Of a stretch of DNA of 30,026 bases, positions 16,717 to 23,675 are shown piece after piece. The notes under the pieces were generated by a model. It was given only the letters and a program-made list of their open reading frames with translations, made no database searches and was not told the DNA's origin. The stretch comes from a virus: the IMG/VR virus record IMGVR_UViG_3300042569_000190, positions 1 to 30,026 of that record; one strand, written 5' to 3'. How positions within the stretch are numbered: position 1 is the stretch's first letter; every line of letters begins with the position of its first letter. Position numbers and translations under genes: made by a program.

Positions 16717-17112
16717 AAGTTTTTTTAGTTGTTTACATATTCCCATTTTAGTTACATTTAAATATTCAGCTAATTCAACTTGGTTTAAATATGGGTTTAT
16801 ATTTAATATAGCTACAACTTTATCAATAGTTTTTAAATTTGTATTATTTGCTATATCATAAATTCTTACTTCATCCATAACGTTGTTAACCATTTTTTCA
16901 AATGTCATTTCGTTTTCAGCATCCATTTTAGCATATTGCACTAACCAATACTTAATAGCTTTAATTGCTTTTAAATGTGTTTTAAATGGTTCAATACAAT
17001 GAACATCCCATTTTCCATTTATTTTAGTATACCACCAATAGTCATAACCATCAAATTTTATCTTGTGGTTATTTGGTTTTGCTAATTGCTTGATTTCTTC
17101 GTTACTAAACAT
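16699..17112 (-). CDS. Winged-helix DNA-binding regulator (only minus-strand gene)
   Basis: A 137-residue protein. I start it at MFSNEEIKQL, because the longer frame upstream would run through the promoter. An N-terminal part with DGYDYWWYTKINGKWDVHCIE (locator; Trp/Tyr-rich, about 20-40) looks like a compact beta domain. The C-terminal part, about 95-137, is a helix-turn-helix of winged type: IDKVVAILNINPYLNQVELAEYL followed by NVTKMGICKQLKKLKK. Its divergent placement from the NinG gene, with back-to-back TAnnTTTG promoters between them, suggests a switch or repressor of early genes. No integrase is present, so a lysogeny repressor role is not supported. Confidence 0.6.
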   Translation of the reverse strand: MFSNEEIKQLAKPNNHKIKFDGYDYWWYTKINGKWDVHCIEPFKTHLKAIKAIKYWLVQYAKMDAENEMTFEKMVNNVMDEVRIYDIANNTNLKTIDKVVAILNINPYLNQVELAEYLNVTKMGICKQLKKLKKFTK

Positions 17113-17126
17113 AATAAAAATTTTTA

Positions 17127-17134
17127 CAAATATA
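17127..17134 (-). promoter_or_regulatory. Bacteroidetes -7 promoter element for the regulator gene
   Basis: On the minus strand this reads TATATTTG, the TAnnTTTG element recognised by the Bacteroidetes primary sigma factor. It ends 14 bases before the ATG at 17112. Confidence 0.6.
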
Positions 17135-17182
17135 TATAATAAATTGTTAATAACATATATTTCTTTAAAAATTAAAAAATTG

Positions 17183-17190
17183 TATATTTG
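17183..17190 (+). promoter_or_regulatory. Bacteroidetes -7 promoter element for the NinG gene, leaderless layout
   Basis: TATATTTG ends 5 bases before the ATG at 17196. As transcription starts a few bases after this element in Bacteroidetes, the mRNA would begin at or next to the start codon. Confidence 0.65.
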
Positions 17191-17195
17191 TATCA

Positions 17196-17573
17196 ATGAA
17201 AGTAAAAACTAAATCACAACTAACAAAAGAACTTGATGCGGTGTTTAGTCAATACATTAGACACTCACGTTCAAAGAATGGAATTTGCACTTGTATTACT
17301 TGCGGTAGAGAATATGAAATAAAAAAAATTCAGTGCGGTCATTTTATGTCAAGACAATATATGTCTATTCGTTGGGATGAACGTAATGTAGCAACACAAT
17401 GTTATGGTTGCAACGTTATGCACAGTGGTAGGCAATATGAGTTTAGTTTAAAAATAGGAAAAGAATTATCAGATGAACTATATTTGTTATCTAAAGAAAC
17501 AAAAAAATGGAGTTTAGATGAATTAAAAGATATGATACAACACTACAAAGATAAGCTAAAAGAATTTCTTTAG
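17196..17573 (+). CDS. NinG-like recombination protein
   Basis: A 125-residue protein with the zinc-cysteine pattern of lambda NinG (Rap), which acts on recombination branch points. It has CTCITC (Cys 31, 33, 36), CGHFMSRQY (Cys47, His49), then a basic segment with SIRWDERN and TQCYGCN (Cys69, Cys72). A helical tail follows. NinG proteins are HNH-like and are found with phage annealing recombinases; here an ERF gene lies one gene downstream. The start directly follows a promoter element. Confidence 0.75.
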   Translation: MKVKTKSQLTKELDAVFSQYIRHSRSKNGICTCITCGREYEIKKIQCGHFMSRQYMSIRWDERNVATQCYGCNVMHSGRQYEFSLKIGKELSDELYLLSKETKKWSLDELKDMIQHYKDKLKEFL

Positions 17574-17610
17574 TTTCTATAATTTCTGATTGTTTTCTAA
17601 TTGTTTGAAG

Positions 17611-17640
17611 AAGGAGTAGTTTAACGGCTACTCTTTTTTT
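17611..17640 (+). terminator. Rho-independent terminator after the NinG gene
   Basis: GAGTAG (17614-17619) pairs with CTACTC (17628-17633) around an 8-base loop, with AAG/TTT extension and a seven-T run to 17640. Confidence 0.85.
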
Positions 17641-17644
17641 ATCT

Positions 17645-17695
17645 GTTAAAGTTTTGTTAAAGTTTATTTTTGTATTAAAATTCATTATATATTTG
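17645..17695 (+). promoter_or_regulatory. Early promoter A with upstream GTTAAAG box
   Basis: The -7 element TATATTTG lies at 17688-17695. The box GTTAAAGTTTTGTTAA begins at 17645, 43 bases before the -7 element. The same box is 42 bases before the -7 elements at 23718 and 28291. The box is itself two GTTAA(AG) half-sites 11 bases apart, about one helical turn. It drives the gene at 17720. Confidence 0.7.
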
Positions 17696-17719
17696 CTTCA
17701 TAATTAAAAACAATTACAA

Positions 17720-17890
17720 ATGAAAGATTTAATCGACTACCAAAGATTCCAAGTTGAAGCATTACAAAAACGTATATGCGAACTTGAAAGTAAATTAAAC
17801 GATGTTAAAGCACACATATTTGAATTATGTGATGAAGATTGCCCACAAGAGTATAAAACAATTATTAAACAAAAAACTTACGAATTATGA
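17720..17890 (+). CDS. Small coiled-coil protein upstream of ERF (56 aa)
   Basis: A 56-residue protein starting 24 bases after a good promoter element and overlapping the next gene by ATGA. It starts MKDLIDYQRFQVEALQKRIC and looks like one short coiled coil, with cysteines at 20, 37 and 41 (ELCDEDCP). No family is recognised. Its coupling to the ERF gene suggests a helper role in recombination or an early regulatory role. Confidence 0.6.
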   Translation: MKDLIDYQRFQVEALQKRICELESKLNDVKAHIFELCDEDCPQEYKTIIKQKTYEL

Positions 17891-18465
17891 AACAATTATT
17901 ATTGCACGAAAAATTAAGTAAAATTCAATTTGAATTTAAAGCTAACAAATCAAAATTTAATTCTTTTGGAAAATATAACTTCCGTTCAGCAGAAGATATA
18001 CTTGAGGCGTTAAAACCTTACAATGAAAAATATGGTGTTTATTTTACAATAACTGAAACTGCAGGTGCTTCATCTGAATTACCAATTATTTATTCAACTG
18101 CAACTATTCACGATATTAATGGCGTTCAAGAAATAAGTGCTACTGCAATAGTTGGTGTTGATTTACAACAAAAAGGTATGCAAATTCCACAGGCGTTTGG
18201 TTCAGCTTCATCTTATGGTAAAAAATACGCATTAGGTAATTTACTTTTAATTGATGATACACAAGATGCTGATGCAACTAATACACACGGACGAGATGGT
18301 GCAAAAAATGCGACAACTGAAGATGAGCAAAAATGGTTAAACGTTAACACACCCGAGTTTACAAAAGCTATTGAATATTTAAAAAGTGGTGGAACTATTG
18401 AAGTTATCGAAAAAAAGTATAAATTAGCAGCCAAAACAAAACAAGAACTTTTAAAAGTAAAATAA
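17887..18465 (+). CDS. erf: ERF-family single-strand annealing recombinase
   Basis: A 192-residue protein of the ERF superfamily, which coats single-stranded DNA and pairs complementary strands in phage recombination. Family marks are FGKYNFRSAEDILEALKP (about 27-44), a strand region with IIYSTATIHDINGVQEISAT and the signature GSASSYGKKYALGNLLLIDD (about 100-119) with DTQDAD after it. The C-terminal tail is variable. It acts with the RecE-like exonuclease at 24264 and the SSB-like protein at 18523. Confidence 0.85.
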   Translation: MKQLLLHEKLSKIQFEFKANKSKFNSFGKYNFRSAEDILEALKPYNEKYGVYFTITETAGASSELPIIYSTATIHDINGVQEISATAIVGVDLQQKGMQIPQAFGSASSYGKKYALGNLLLIDDTQDADATNTHGRDGAKNATTEDEQKWLNVNTPEFTKAIEYLKSGGTIEVIEKKYKLAAKTKQELLKVK

Positions 18466-18522
18466 TAAAACCTGAATAGCCGACAACAGAAAAAAAAGGT
18501 AGGCAAAGTAAAATTATATATT

Positions 18523-18825
18523 ATGAGTTCAATTATCAATTTGAGCATTAGAGTTGACAAACTACCTCGTGAAAAGTTTGTAATGGGTAAAGATAACGCA
18601 GTGTACTATAACTGTACATTAAACATTAACGATGAAGCAAACCAATGGGGTCAAAACGTATCGTTAACTGATTCACAAACTAAAGAAGAACGCGATGCTA
18701 AAAAAGCTAAAAACTATTTAGGAAACGGAAACGTAGTTTGGACTGATGGAAACATTAAAGCAGTTAAAAAAGAAGGACAACCTGCAACACAACAAGCAGC
18801 AGTAGAAGTGGATTTACCATTTTAA
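18523..18825 (+). CDS. SSB-like single-stranded DNA-binding protein
   Basis: A 100-residue protein, small and beta-rich (MSSIINLSIRVDKLPREKF, DNAVYYNCTLNIND, WGQNVSLTDSQTKEE), fitting an OB-like fold. The last residues, VEVDLPF, imitate the acidic D-x-P-F tail by which bacterial SSB recruits partners. It lies after ERF and before a terminator. A role in covering single-stranded DNA during replication and recombination is likely; family membership is inferred from the tail and context. Confidence 0.6.
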   Translation: MSSIINLSIRVDKLPREKFVMGKDNAVYYNCTLNINDEANQWGQNVSLTDSQTKEERDAKKAKNYLGNGNVVWTDGNIKAVKKEGQPATQQAAVEVDLPF

Positions 18826-18832
18826 ATTAATT

Positions 18833-18858
18833 GGGTGGTGTAAAAGCCACCCTTTTTT
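18833..18858 (+). terminator. Rho-independent terminator after the SSB-like gene
   Basis: GGGTGG (18833-18838) pairs with CCACCC (18847-18852) around an 8-base loop, followed by TTTTTT. It ends the 17720-18825 unit. Confidence 0.85.
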
Positions 18859-18905
18859 AAATTAAACAATTATTAAAATCAATTTAACACATAAAATAAA
18901 CAATT

Positions 18906-19619
18906 ATGGAAATAAATAAAATATATTGTGAAAGCAATTTAGAAACAATGAAAAGAATGGAAGACAAAAGCATTGATTATGTTTTAACAAGTCCTCCATA
19001 TAACGTAAAAACCGAAAGAATTGCAAAATACAAAGATTTTAAAGATGGTTTTAGTCAAGAACAATATTTTGACCAACAAAAAGAATTGATAACCGAATTA
19101 TTAAGAGTGACAAAAAATCATATTTTTTACAATATTCAAATGTTATCAGGAAATAAAATTGCTTTGCATAAATTAATAGGTCATTTTGCAAATAATATAA
19201 AAGAAATGATTATTTGGCATAAAGGTTTTGGTGAACCTGCAATTAGTGAAAATGTTTTTAATAGTGGTTTTGAATACATTATTGTTTTTTCAAATAATGA
19301 GCCAAACAAAAGATTTTTTAATGACGCTAATTTTAAACGCGGTACACAATCAAACGTTTTTAAAATAGTAAATTCACATTCAAATCCTTTTGCAGCCGTA
19401 CACAAAGCAATAATGCCTTTGGATATACCTCGATATTTTATGATAAATTTCGGAAAAGAAAATGACATTTGGTATGATCCGTATATGGGAACAGGAACAA
19501 CTGCAGTAGCTTCAATAGAAGAAAAAAGAAATTGGATAGGTAGTGAAATATCAAAAGAATATGTAGATTTAGCTAACAAAAGATTAAAACCTTATTTAGA
19601 CCAACAAACATTATTTTAA
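18906..19619 (+). CDS. Orphan DNA methyltransferase, beta class
   Basis: A 237-residue methyltransferase. The catalytic motif VLTSPPYN lies near the N-terminus (residues 26-33) and the S-adenosylmethionine site DPYMGTGTTAVAS near the C-terminus (191-203). This order (catalytic motif first) defines the beta class. TSPPY is more usual for N4-cytosine than for N6-adenine enzymes, but this does not settle the base. No cognate endonuclease is adjacent; the nearest candidate is the MjaI-like protein at 22193. The gene holds one of only three GATC sites in the genome (19476). It may shield phage DNA from host restriction. Confidence 0.85.
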   Translation: MEINKIYCESNLETMKRMEDKSIDYVLTSPPYNVKTERIAKYKDFKDGFSQEQYFDQQKELITELLRVTKNHIFYNIQMLSGNKIALHKLIGHFANNIKEMIIWHKGFGEPAISENVFNSGFEYIIVFSNNEPNKRFFNDANFKRGTQSNVFKIVNSHSNPFAAVHKAIMPLDIPRYFMINFGKENDIWYDPYMGTGTTAVASIEEKRNWIGSEISKEYVDLANKRLKPYLDQQTLF

Positions 19620-19871
19620 ATGGAACGTAAAGAAATATTTTATTGTAACTTAACTTTACAAAATGGTAAAGATATTTTATGTTTAAAAAATGTTGTTTAT
19701 AAATATACAGATGGATATTTTAAAAATAAAAGATTAGGTGTATCAGAACCTTTAAAAGTTTTAAAAGTTGATGTTATTCATAGTTTAGGTTTTGAAAATA
19801 AAACAAATGAATATTTAGAATTTAAAAAATCAAATGAAAAAAGAAATAACATAACCGGTGCATATGAATAA
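19620..19871 (+). CDS. Hypothetical protein after the methyltransferase (83 aa)
   Basis: An 83-residue protein whose ATG immediately follows the methyltransferase stop. It starts MERKEIFYCNLTLQNGKDIL and is beta-rich and basic toward the end (FKKSNEKRNNITGAYE). No family is recognised. The lack of any gap suggests it travelled with the methyltransferase as a unit. Confidence 0.55.
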   Translation: MERKEIFYCNLTLQNGKDILCLKNVVYKYTDGYFKNKRLGVSEPLKVLKVDVIHSLGFENKTNEYLEFKKSNEKRNNITGAYE

Positions 19872-19881
19872 TTTAATTTAA

Positions 19882-19889
19882 TACATTTG
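19882..19889 (+). promoter_or_regulatory. Bacteroidetes -7 promoter element for the ATPase gene
   Basis: TACATTTG ends 12 bases before the ATG at 19902. It overlaps an in-frame TTG at 19887, so that TTG cannot be the start and the ATG is preferred. Confidence 0.65.
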
Positions 19890-19901
19890 CAAAAAACAAT
19901 T

Positions 19902-20753
19902 ATGACAGAACAAGAAACAATTAATAGAATGTTAATGCAAGTACTTGAAGAAGATTGCTACATTAACCCTGAACAAGAAATAGAATACCCAATACCTGCT
20001 ATTAGTTGTGGTGAAAAAGAATACGAAACTAAAGATGGTTATAAATGTTATCCTATTCCAATAGGTACTTATGGTAACTTTTCATTTATACAAGCACCAC
20101 CAAAGAGTAAAAAAACGTTCTTTATTTCGCTTTTAAGCGGTGTTTATATGAAAAATGAACTACAAGGTTTTGGTGGTAATTTACGAGGTAATAGACAAAA
20201 TAAACACGTTATACATTTTGACACCGAGCAAGGGAATTTTCACGCATCGTTAGTTTTTAAAAGACCATTACAAATGACAGGTGAAAAAGATGATAAATAC
20301 CACACTTACGCATTACGCCAATTAGGTTTTAAAGAACGAGTTTCTTTTATTGAATATATACTTTACGATAAATTAGAAGGCAACGATATTGGTTTAGTCA
20401 TTATTGATGGTGTTGCTGATTTATGTGCTGATGTTAATAACATAGAACAAGCAAGTGAAGTTGTACAACATTTAATGCGTTGGTCAAAAGAATTAAATTG
20501 TCATATTGTAACGGTTATTCACTCAAATTTTGGAACTGATAAACCAACGGGACATTTAGGTAGCTTTTTAGAAAAGAAAGCAGAAACACAAATACAATTA
20601 GAACTAAACACAGTTAATAAAGAACTTGTTAAAGTAAGTTGCAAAAGAAGTAGAAACGCAAGTTTTGAAGATTTTAACTTTAAAGTAAACAATTTTGGAT
20701 TGCCACAGGTTGAGGGTGATTTATACGATATATTAAAAGATATAAAATGTTAA
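19902..20753 (+). CDS. RecA/AAA_25-like ATPase with altered Walker A
   Basis: A 283-residue P-loop protein. The Walker A region reads FIQAPPKSKKTFFISLL (about 66-82 from this start): the Lys-Thr pair is kept, but both glycines of GxxxxGKT are replaced. Walker B is GLVIIDGVADLCAD, and a sensor-like strand is HIVTVIHSN. Related Bacteroidetes proteins show GKxKSRKT, so a weakened loop may be normal for the family. RepA/AAA_25 proteins of this size act as replicative helicases or loaders. Placement in the replication region supports that role. Confidence 0.65.
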   Translation: MTEQETINRMLMQVLEEDCYINPEQEIEYPIPAISCGEKEYETKDGYKCYPIPIGTYGNFSFIQAPPKSKKTFFISLLSGVYMKNELQGFGGNLRGNRQNKHVIHFDTEQGNFHASLVFKRPLQMTGEKDDKYHTYALRQLGFKERVSFIEYILYDKLEGNDIGLVIIDGVADLCADVNNIEQASEVVQHLMRWSKELNCHIVTVIHSNFGTDKPTGHLGSFLEKKAETQIQLELNTVNKELVKVSCKRSRNASFEDFNFKVNNFGLPQVEGDLYDILKDIKC

Positions 20754-20764
20754 TAACTTATTAA

Positions 20765-20772
20765 TAAATTTG
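20765..20772 (+). promoter_or_regulatory. Bacteroidetes -7 promoter element, leaderless layout
   Basis: TAAATTTG ends 4 bases before the ATG at 20777, so the transcript probably starts at the start codon itself. Confidence 0.6.
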
Positions 20773-20776
20773 AACA

Positions 20777-21073
20777 ATGGAAAACTTAACTATTAAAAAT
20801 CATTTGCACGAATTACAAGTAAGCACATCAAGAATGTTGGTTTACAATTCCGATAATCCTGAATTATTATCTTACTTTAAAGATGTTACTTTTAAGTTAC
20901 AAATGATTGAACAATTATTACAAGTTGATTCTGTTTTAGATTGGTCTGCTATTGAAGGAGCTTATAAATCGATTTTAAATCAAGATTCTGAACTAACTGA
21001 TGTTGATATACGCATTAGTTTAAAACCTGCAATAGAACAAAAGGTAGCGAAGATTTCGGCTAAATTATATTAA
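20777..21073 (+). CDS. Hypothetical helical protein (98 aa)
   Basis: A 98-residue, mostly helical protein starting MENLTIKNHLHELQVSTSRM, with no Cys, membrane segment or catalytic motif. It begins right after a promoter element and is followed after 1 base by a membrane protein gene. I do not recognise the family. Confidence 0.55.
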   Translation: MENLTIKNHLHELQVSTSRMLVYNSDNPELLSYFKDVTFKLQMIEQLLQVDSVLDWSAIEGAYKSILNQDSELTDVDIRISLKPAIEQKVAKISAKLY

Positions 21074-21074
21074 T

Positions 21075-21287
21075 ATGATATACATTCTTTTATTTTTTTC
21101 TTTAATCTTATTTTCTTTGACTTTAGCAGTTCAGCAAGGTAAAGACGTAAGATTAGCTATTATCAATGGTTTTATGATTGGTGCTTTATACGATGTAGAA
21201 GAAGCTGATGATGAAAAATGGCACACGCTACAAATATTAGTAGGAATACTATCAATCAACATTTTATGGGAAACGAATCAATATTAG
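21075..21287 (+). CDS. Small membrane protein (70 aa)
   Basis: A 70-residue protein with an N-terminal membrane segment (MIYILLFFSLILFSLTLAV), a conserved-looking middle (QQGKDVRLAIINGFMIGALYD, locator) and a second hydrophobic stretch at about 52-65 (LQILVGILSINILW). I recall this type in Bacteroidetes phage early regions, without known function. It overlaps the sigma-like gene by 22 bases. Confidence 0.6.
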   Translation: MIYILLFFSLILFSLTLAVQQGKDVRLAIINGFMIGALYDVEEADDEKWHTLQILVGILSINILWETNQY

Positions 21288-21787
21288 AACGAGTTGCTAA
21301 ATACCATAGTGATTGGGTAGAACTTGCTGCAGTTTTTGACAAAGATTGGGCGGATGACATTGTGCAGGAAATGTATCTTTTATTGCATAAATACAAAGTA
21401 ACCGAACAACAAATGTTTACCAATGGTAAAATCAATAGAGGTTATGTGTTTATCATAATAAGAAACATACACTTTCAACTTCATAATATTAGAAAACGTA
21501 TTGATAAATGTGAATTAAACGATGATATTTATAATTTAATTGATGATTATTCTGAAGAAAAAGAAATTGAATGGGATGATTTCAGAACAAAAGCTGAAGA
21601 AGAAGTTAATAGTTGGGAATGGTACGACAAAAAACTATTCACTTTGTACCGAGATAATAAAACATCAATACGCAAATTAGCAAAAGAAACCGGTATTAGT
21701 TTTGTTTCTATATTTCACACATTGAAAGCTAATAAGCAAAAGCTGAAAAGGTTACTACAAGATGATTATGACAACTTAAAGATTTAA
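21266..21787 (+). CDS. Sigma-70-like (ECF-type) transcription factor
   Basis: A 173-residue protein that I start at MGNESILERV (ATG); an upstream in-frame TTG would add 16 residues inside the membrane protein gene. Residues 29-40, ADDIVQEMYLLL, match the helix of sigma region 2 (as in AEDLVQE). The C-terminal SIRKLAKETGISFVSIFHTL forms a region-4-like helix-turn-helix. Together these suggest a small sigma factor or sigma-like activator that redirects host RNA polymerase, perhaps to virion genes. The divergence is large, so DNA-binding regulator is the safe minimum. Confidence 0.6.
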   Translation: MGNESILERVAKYHSDWVELAAVFDKDWADDIVQEMYLLLHKYKVTEQQMFTNGKINRGYVFIIIRNIHFQLHNIRKRIDKCELNDDIYNLIDDYSEEKEIEWDDFRTKAEEEVNSWEWYDKKLFTLYRDNKTSIRKLAKETGISFVSIFHTLKANKQKLKRLLQDDYDNLKI

Positions 21788-21822
21788 AATTAAAAAAAAT
21801 AATAAACTTAAAGATTTAAAAA

Positions 21823-22191
21823 ATGGCTAAAAGAAAATCAAAAGGACTTGGTGATACAATAGAACAAATCACTGAAGCAACAGGAATTAAAAAAGTAGTT
21901 GAAGCAATTTCAGAAGCTACAGGTGTTGATTGTGGTTGTGGTGAACGTAAAGAACTATTGAATAAATTGTTTCCTTACAAACAAGCTGAATGTTTAAACG
22001 ATGAAGATAACGAATGGTTAACTAATTTCTTTTCAACTACAAATAATCAGTTAACACCAAAGCAACAAAACAGAATTATTGATATTTACAAAAATGTATT
22101 TAATCAAAACATTCAACCATCGAATTGTGGTTCTTGTTGGAGAGACAGAATAAACGAATTAAAGAAAATTCACGAAACACAAAACAAATAA
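21823..22191 (+). CDS. Conserved phage protein with CGC and CGSC motifs (122 aa)
   Basis: A 122-residue protein starting MAKRKSKGLGDTIEQITEAT, with GIKKVVEAISEATGVDCGCGERK next (locator). Cysteines occur as DCGCGE (about 36-41) and CGSCW (about 101-105), possibly a metal site. I recall GLGDTIE...CGC proteins as widespread in Bacteroidetes phages, with no known function. A 1-base gap joins it to the MjaI-like gene. Confidence 0.6.
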   Translation: MAKRKSKGLGDTIEQITEATGIKKVVEAISEATGVDCGCGERKELLNKLFPYKQAECLNDEDNEWLTNFFSTTNNQLTPKQQNRIIDIYKNVFNQNIQPSNCGSCWRDRINELKKIHETQNK

Positions 22192-22192
22192 T

Positions 22193-22855
22193 ATGTTTAT
22201 AAACCCTAACAGAAGGTTTGAATTAACCATAGATAAAAAGATTTTCAGTTCTTTAAATAAAGACAAAAAAATATCTTATCTGTTTAGGAGTTCAAATGTT
22301 GGAAAATGTGCTGCTTTATTTGATGATTACTACCATTCTGTAAATGGCAATATTATATCACAAGATTGGTTTATATATTATAGCAGAAAAATAGGTGTTG
22401 ATGTAATTATAAAGGTGTCTAAAGAACTTGAAAAAATAACTAATTTAAGTTATGATAATTGTTTTAAATATGCAAAATTTAGAATACTTGGTCAAACTTG
22501 GAATGGTATGCTAAACGAAATTGATTTAATAAACGAACTTAAAAAAGAGTTTCCAAATATTGAATTTAAAAAAGCACCTTATAATTTAGATGAAAACTAT
22601 TTTACTGATTGGGAAGCATACACAAACGGAAAGTTATTTTTAGGTTTACAAATAAAGCCAATAACGTATCAGTATATGAATACACCTTATCAGAATCAAG
22701 CAAAGTTAAATCACGAAGCACAAAGGCAAAAGTATAAAGATGAATTTAAAGTTGCACATTTTTTAATATACTACGAAGATAATAAACTACACGAAAAGCA
22801 AAAAGTAATTGATAAAATAAATACATTATTAATAAATTTAATAGAAGTTAAATGA
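22193..22855 (+). CDS. MjaI-like PD-(D/E)xK endonuclease
   Basis: A 220-residue protein resembling the MjaI restriction endonuclease family (type II enzymes for CTAG). The core is TWNGMLNEIDLINEL (about 102-116), then FTDWEAYTNGKLFLGLQIKP (137-156). Asp139 with Gln153-Ile-Lys155 gives a D...(E/Q)xK nuclease centre, with an upstream Glu109. The end AHFLIYYEDN resembles the family's last strand. The genome itself shows no CTAG by eye, so the enzyme could cut host or rival DNA without self-harm. It is clustered with early genes, not with the methyltransferase. The function is inferred from family resemblance. Confidence 0.6.
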   Translation: MFINPNRRFELTIDKKIFSSLNKDKKISYLFRSSNVGKCAALFDDYYHSVNGNIISQDWFIYYSRKIGVDVIIKVSKELEKITNLSYDNCFKYAKFRILGQTWNGMLNEIDLINELKKEFPNIEFKKAPYNLDENYFTDWEAYTNGKLFLGLQIKPITYQYMNTPYQNQAKLNHEAQRQKYKDEFKVAHFLIYYEDNKLHEKQKVIDKINTLLINLIEVK

Positions 22856-23202
22856 ACAATATACAATTAGAATATTTAAAGCAAGTAATACTGTCACAGT
22901 TGTTATTAGAATGCAATGAAAATTTACGCTTTACAGTGCAATACAAGCAACAAATTAAGAACAGAATAAACTTACTTAACAAAGACTTAGAAAGTGTCGT
23001 ACATAAAGAATACACAAGTATTTATAAAACAGACCCTGAAATGACTACAAACATTTTAAGTAAGATTGAAAGTTTGGTTACTAAATTAAGTACTTCAACA
23101 CTTGATGAATTAATTATGATTGATGCAGTTATTGATAAGTACAACGATAACAAAGAATGGTTTAAAGAATACGCTGAAGCTGAATTTTTAAAGATTGAAT
23201 AA
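22852..23202 (+). CDS. Helical hypothetical protein (116 aa)
   Basis: A 116-residue protein starting MNNIQLEYLKQVILSQLLLE, almost all helix and without recognisable motifs. Its ATG overlaps the nuclease stop (ATGA), so the two are probably made together. A partner or inhibitor of the nuclease is possible, but only by position. Confidence 0.55.
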   Translation: MNNIQLEYLKQVILSQLLLECNENLRFTVQYKQQIKNRINLLNKDLESVVHKEYTSIYKTDPEMTTNILSKIESLVTKLSTSTLDELIMIDAVIDKYNDNKEWFKEYAEAEFLKIE

Positions 23203-23203
23203 T

Positions 23204-23410
23204 ATGACACTAAAAGAAAAGTTTGAAGATTTTATTGACCAAAATAGTTTTCAAAAAGAAAATTACGATGCAATAAAATGCGAACAAATAGCAGACGATT
23301 ATGCTATTGAGTTTGCAGAATGGTCTGTAGCAAGAGCTATTGGATTAGATTCTTTTAAGTTAAACAATGGAGAATTAGAAACATTCAAAAAAGAGAAAGG
23401 GTATGAGTAA
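23204..23410 (+). CDS. Small acidic protein (68 aa)
   Basis: A 68-residue protein. I start it at ATG 23204 and not at the in-frame TTG 9 bases earlier. It contains CEQIADDYAIEFAEWSVARA and ends in ETFKKEKGYE. Short proteins of the form 'cAxIAxxYAxxFAEW' are common in phage early regions and have no known role. It overlaps the next gene by 8 bases. Confidence 0.55.
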   Translation: MTLKEKFEDFIDQNSFQKENYDAIKCEQIADDYAIEFAEWSVARAIGLDSFKLNNGELETFKKEKGYE

Positions 23411-23633
23411 AATAACACCACTACATTATATGACAGAATCAAGAGTTGACGTTATAGACTTTTGCAAAATGTACGAAATGAATTTTAATCGTGGCAACAT
23501 AGTTAAATACTTGGCACGAGCAGGTAAAAAAGATAATGAACTTGATGATTTACGAAAGGCATTAAACTATTTACTTCGGGAAATAGAACACCACGAAAAG
23601 TTGCAAGAAGAATGGATTGAAAATAATAAGTAG
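23403..23633 (+). CDS. DUF3310 protein (SaV-like)
   Basis: A 76-residue protein of the DUF3310 family, common in tailed phages. The motif LHYMTESRVDVIDFCK leads to FNRGNIVKYLARAGKKDNEL (about 28-47) and DLRKALNYLLREIEHH. It is annotated in other phages as SaV-like or loosely as a nucleotide kinase; I see no P-loop, so its function remains open. The stop codon lies within the stem of a terminator. Confidence 0.75.
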   Translation: MSKITPLHYMTESRVDVIDFCKMYEMNFNRGNIVKYLARAGKKDNELDDLRKALNYLLREIEHHEKLQEEWIENNK

Positions 23634-23652
23634 GGTAACACCTACTTTTTTT
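23628..23652 (+). terminator. Rho-independent terminator overlapping a stop codon
   Basis: AAGTAGG (23628-23634) pairs with CCTACTT (23641-23647) around a 6-base loop, then a T run. The stop codon TAG (23631-23633) is part of the stem. Confidence 0.8.
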
Positions 23653-23675
23653 ATATTTTAATGCTACGCATTTAT

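Noticed and set aside
17113-17196. N-terminal extension of the minus-strand regulator
   Set aside because: The added residues are translated promoter DNA (Ile/Tyr/Phe-rich), including the -7 element.
19181-19579. Minus-strand frame opposite the methyltransferase
   Set aside because: The methyltransferase has clear motifs in the + frame. This frame has none and no start context.
19887-19901. TTG start five codons upstream of the ATPase
   Set aside because: It overlaps the promoter element TACATTTG (19882-19889); ATG 19902 is the sensible start.
21218-21265. TTG start 16 codons upstream of the sigma-like gene
   Set aside because: It lies inside the membrane protein gene. The ATG at 21266 begins a better N-terminus.
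18906-22855. Methyltransferase plus MjaI-like nuclease as one classical restriction-modification pair
   Set aside because: They are 2.5 kb apart with several unrelated genes between, and the genome lacks the CTAG sites that a partner methyltransferase would need to protect. A functional link remains possible but unsupported.
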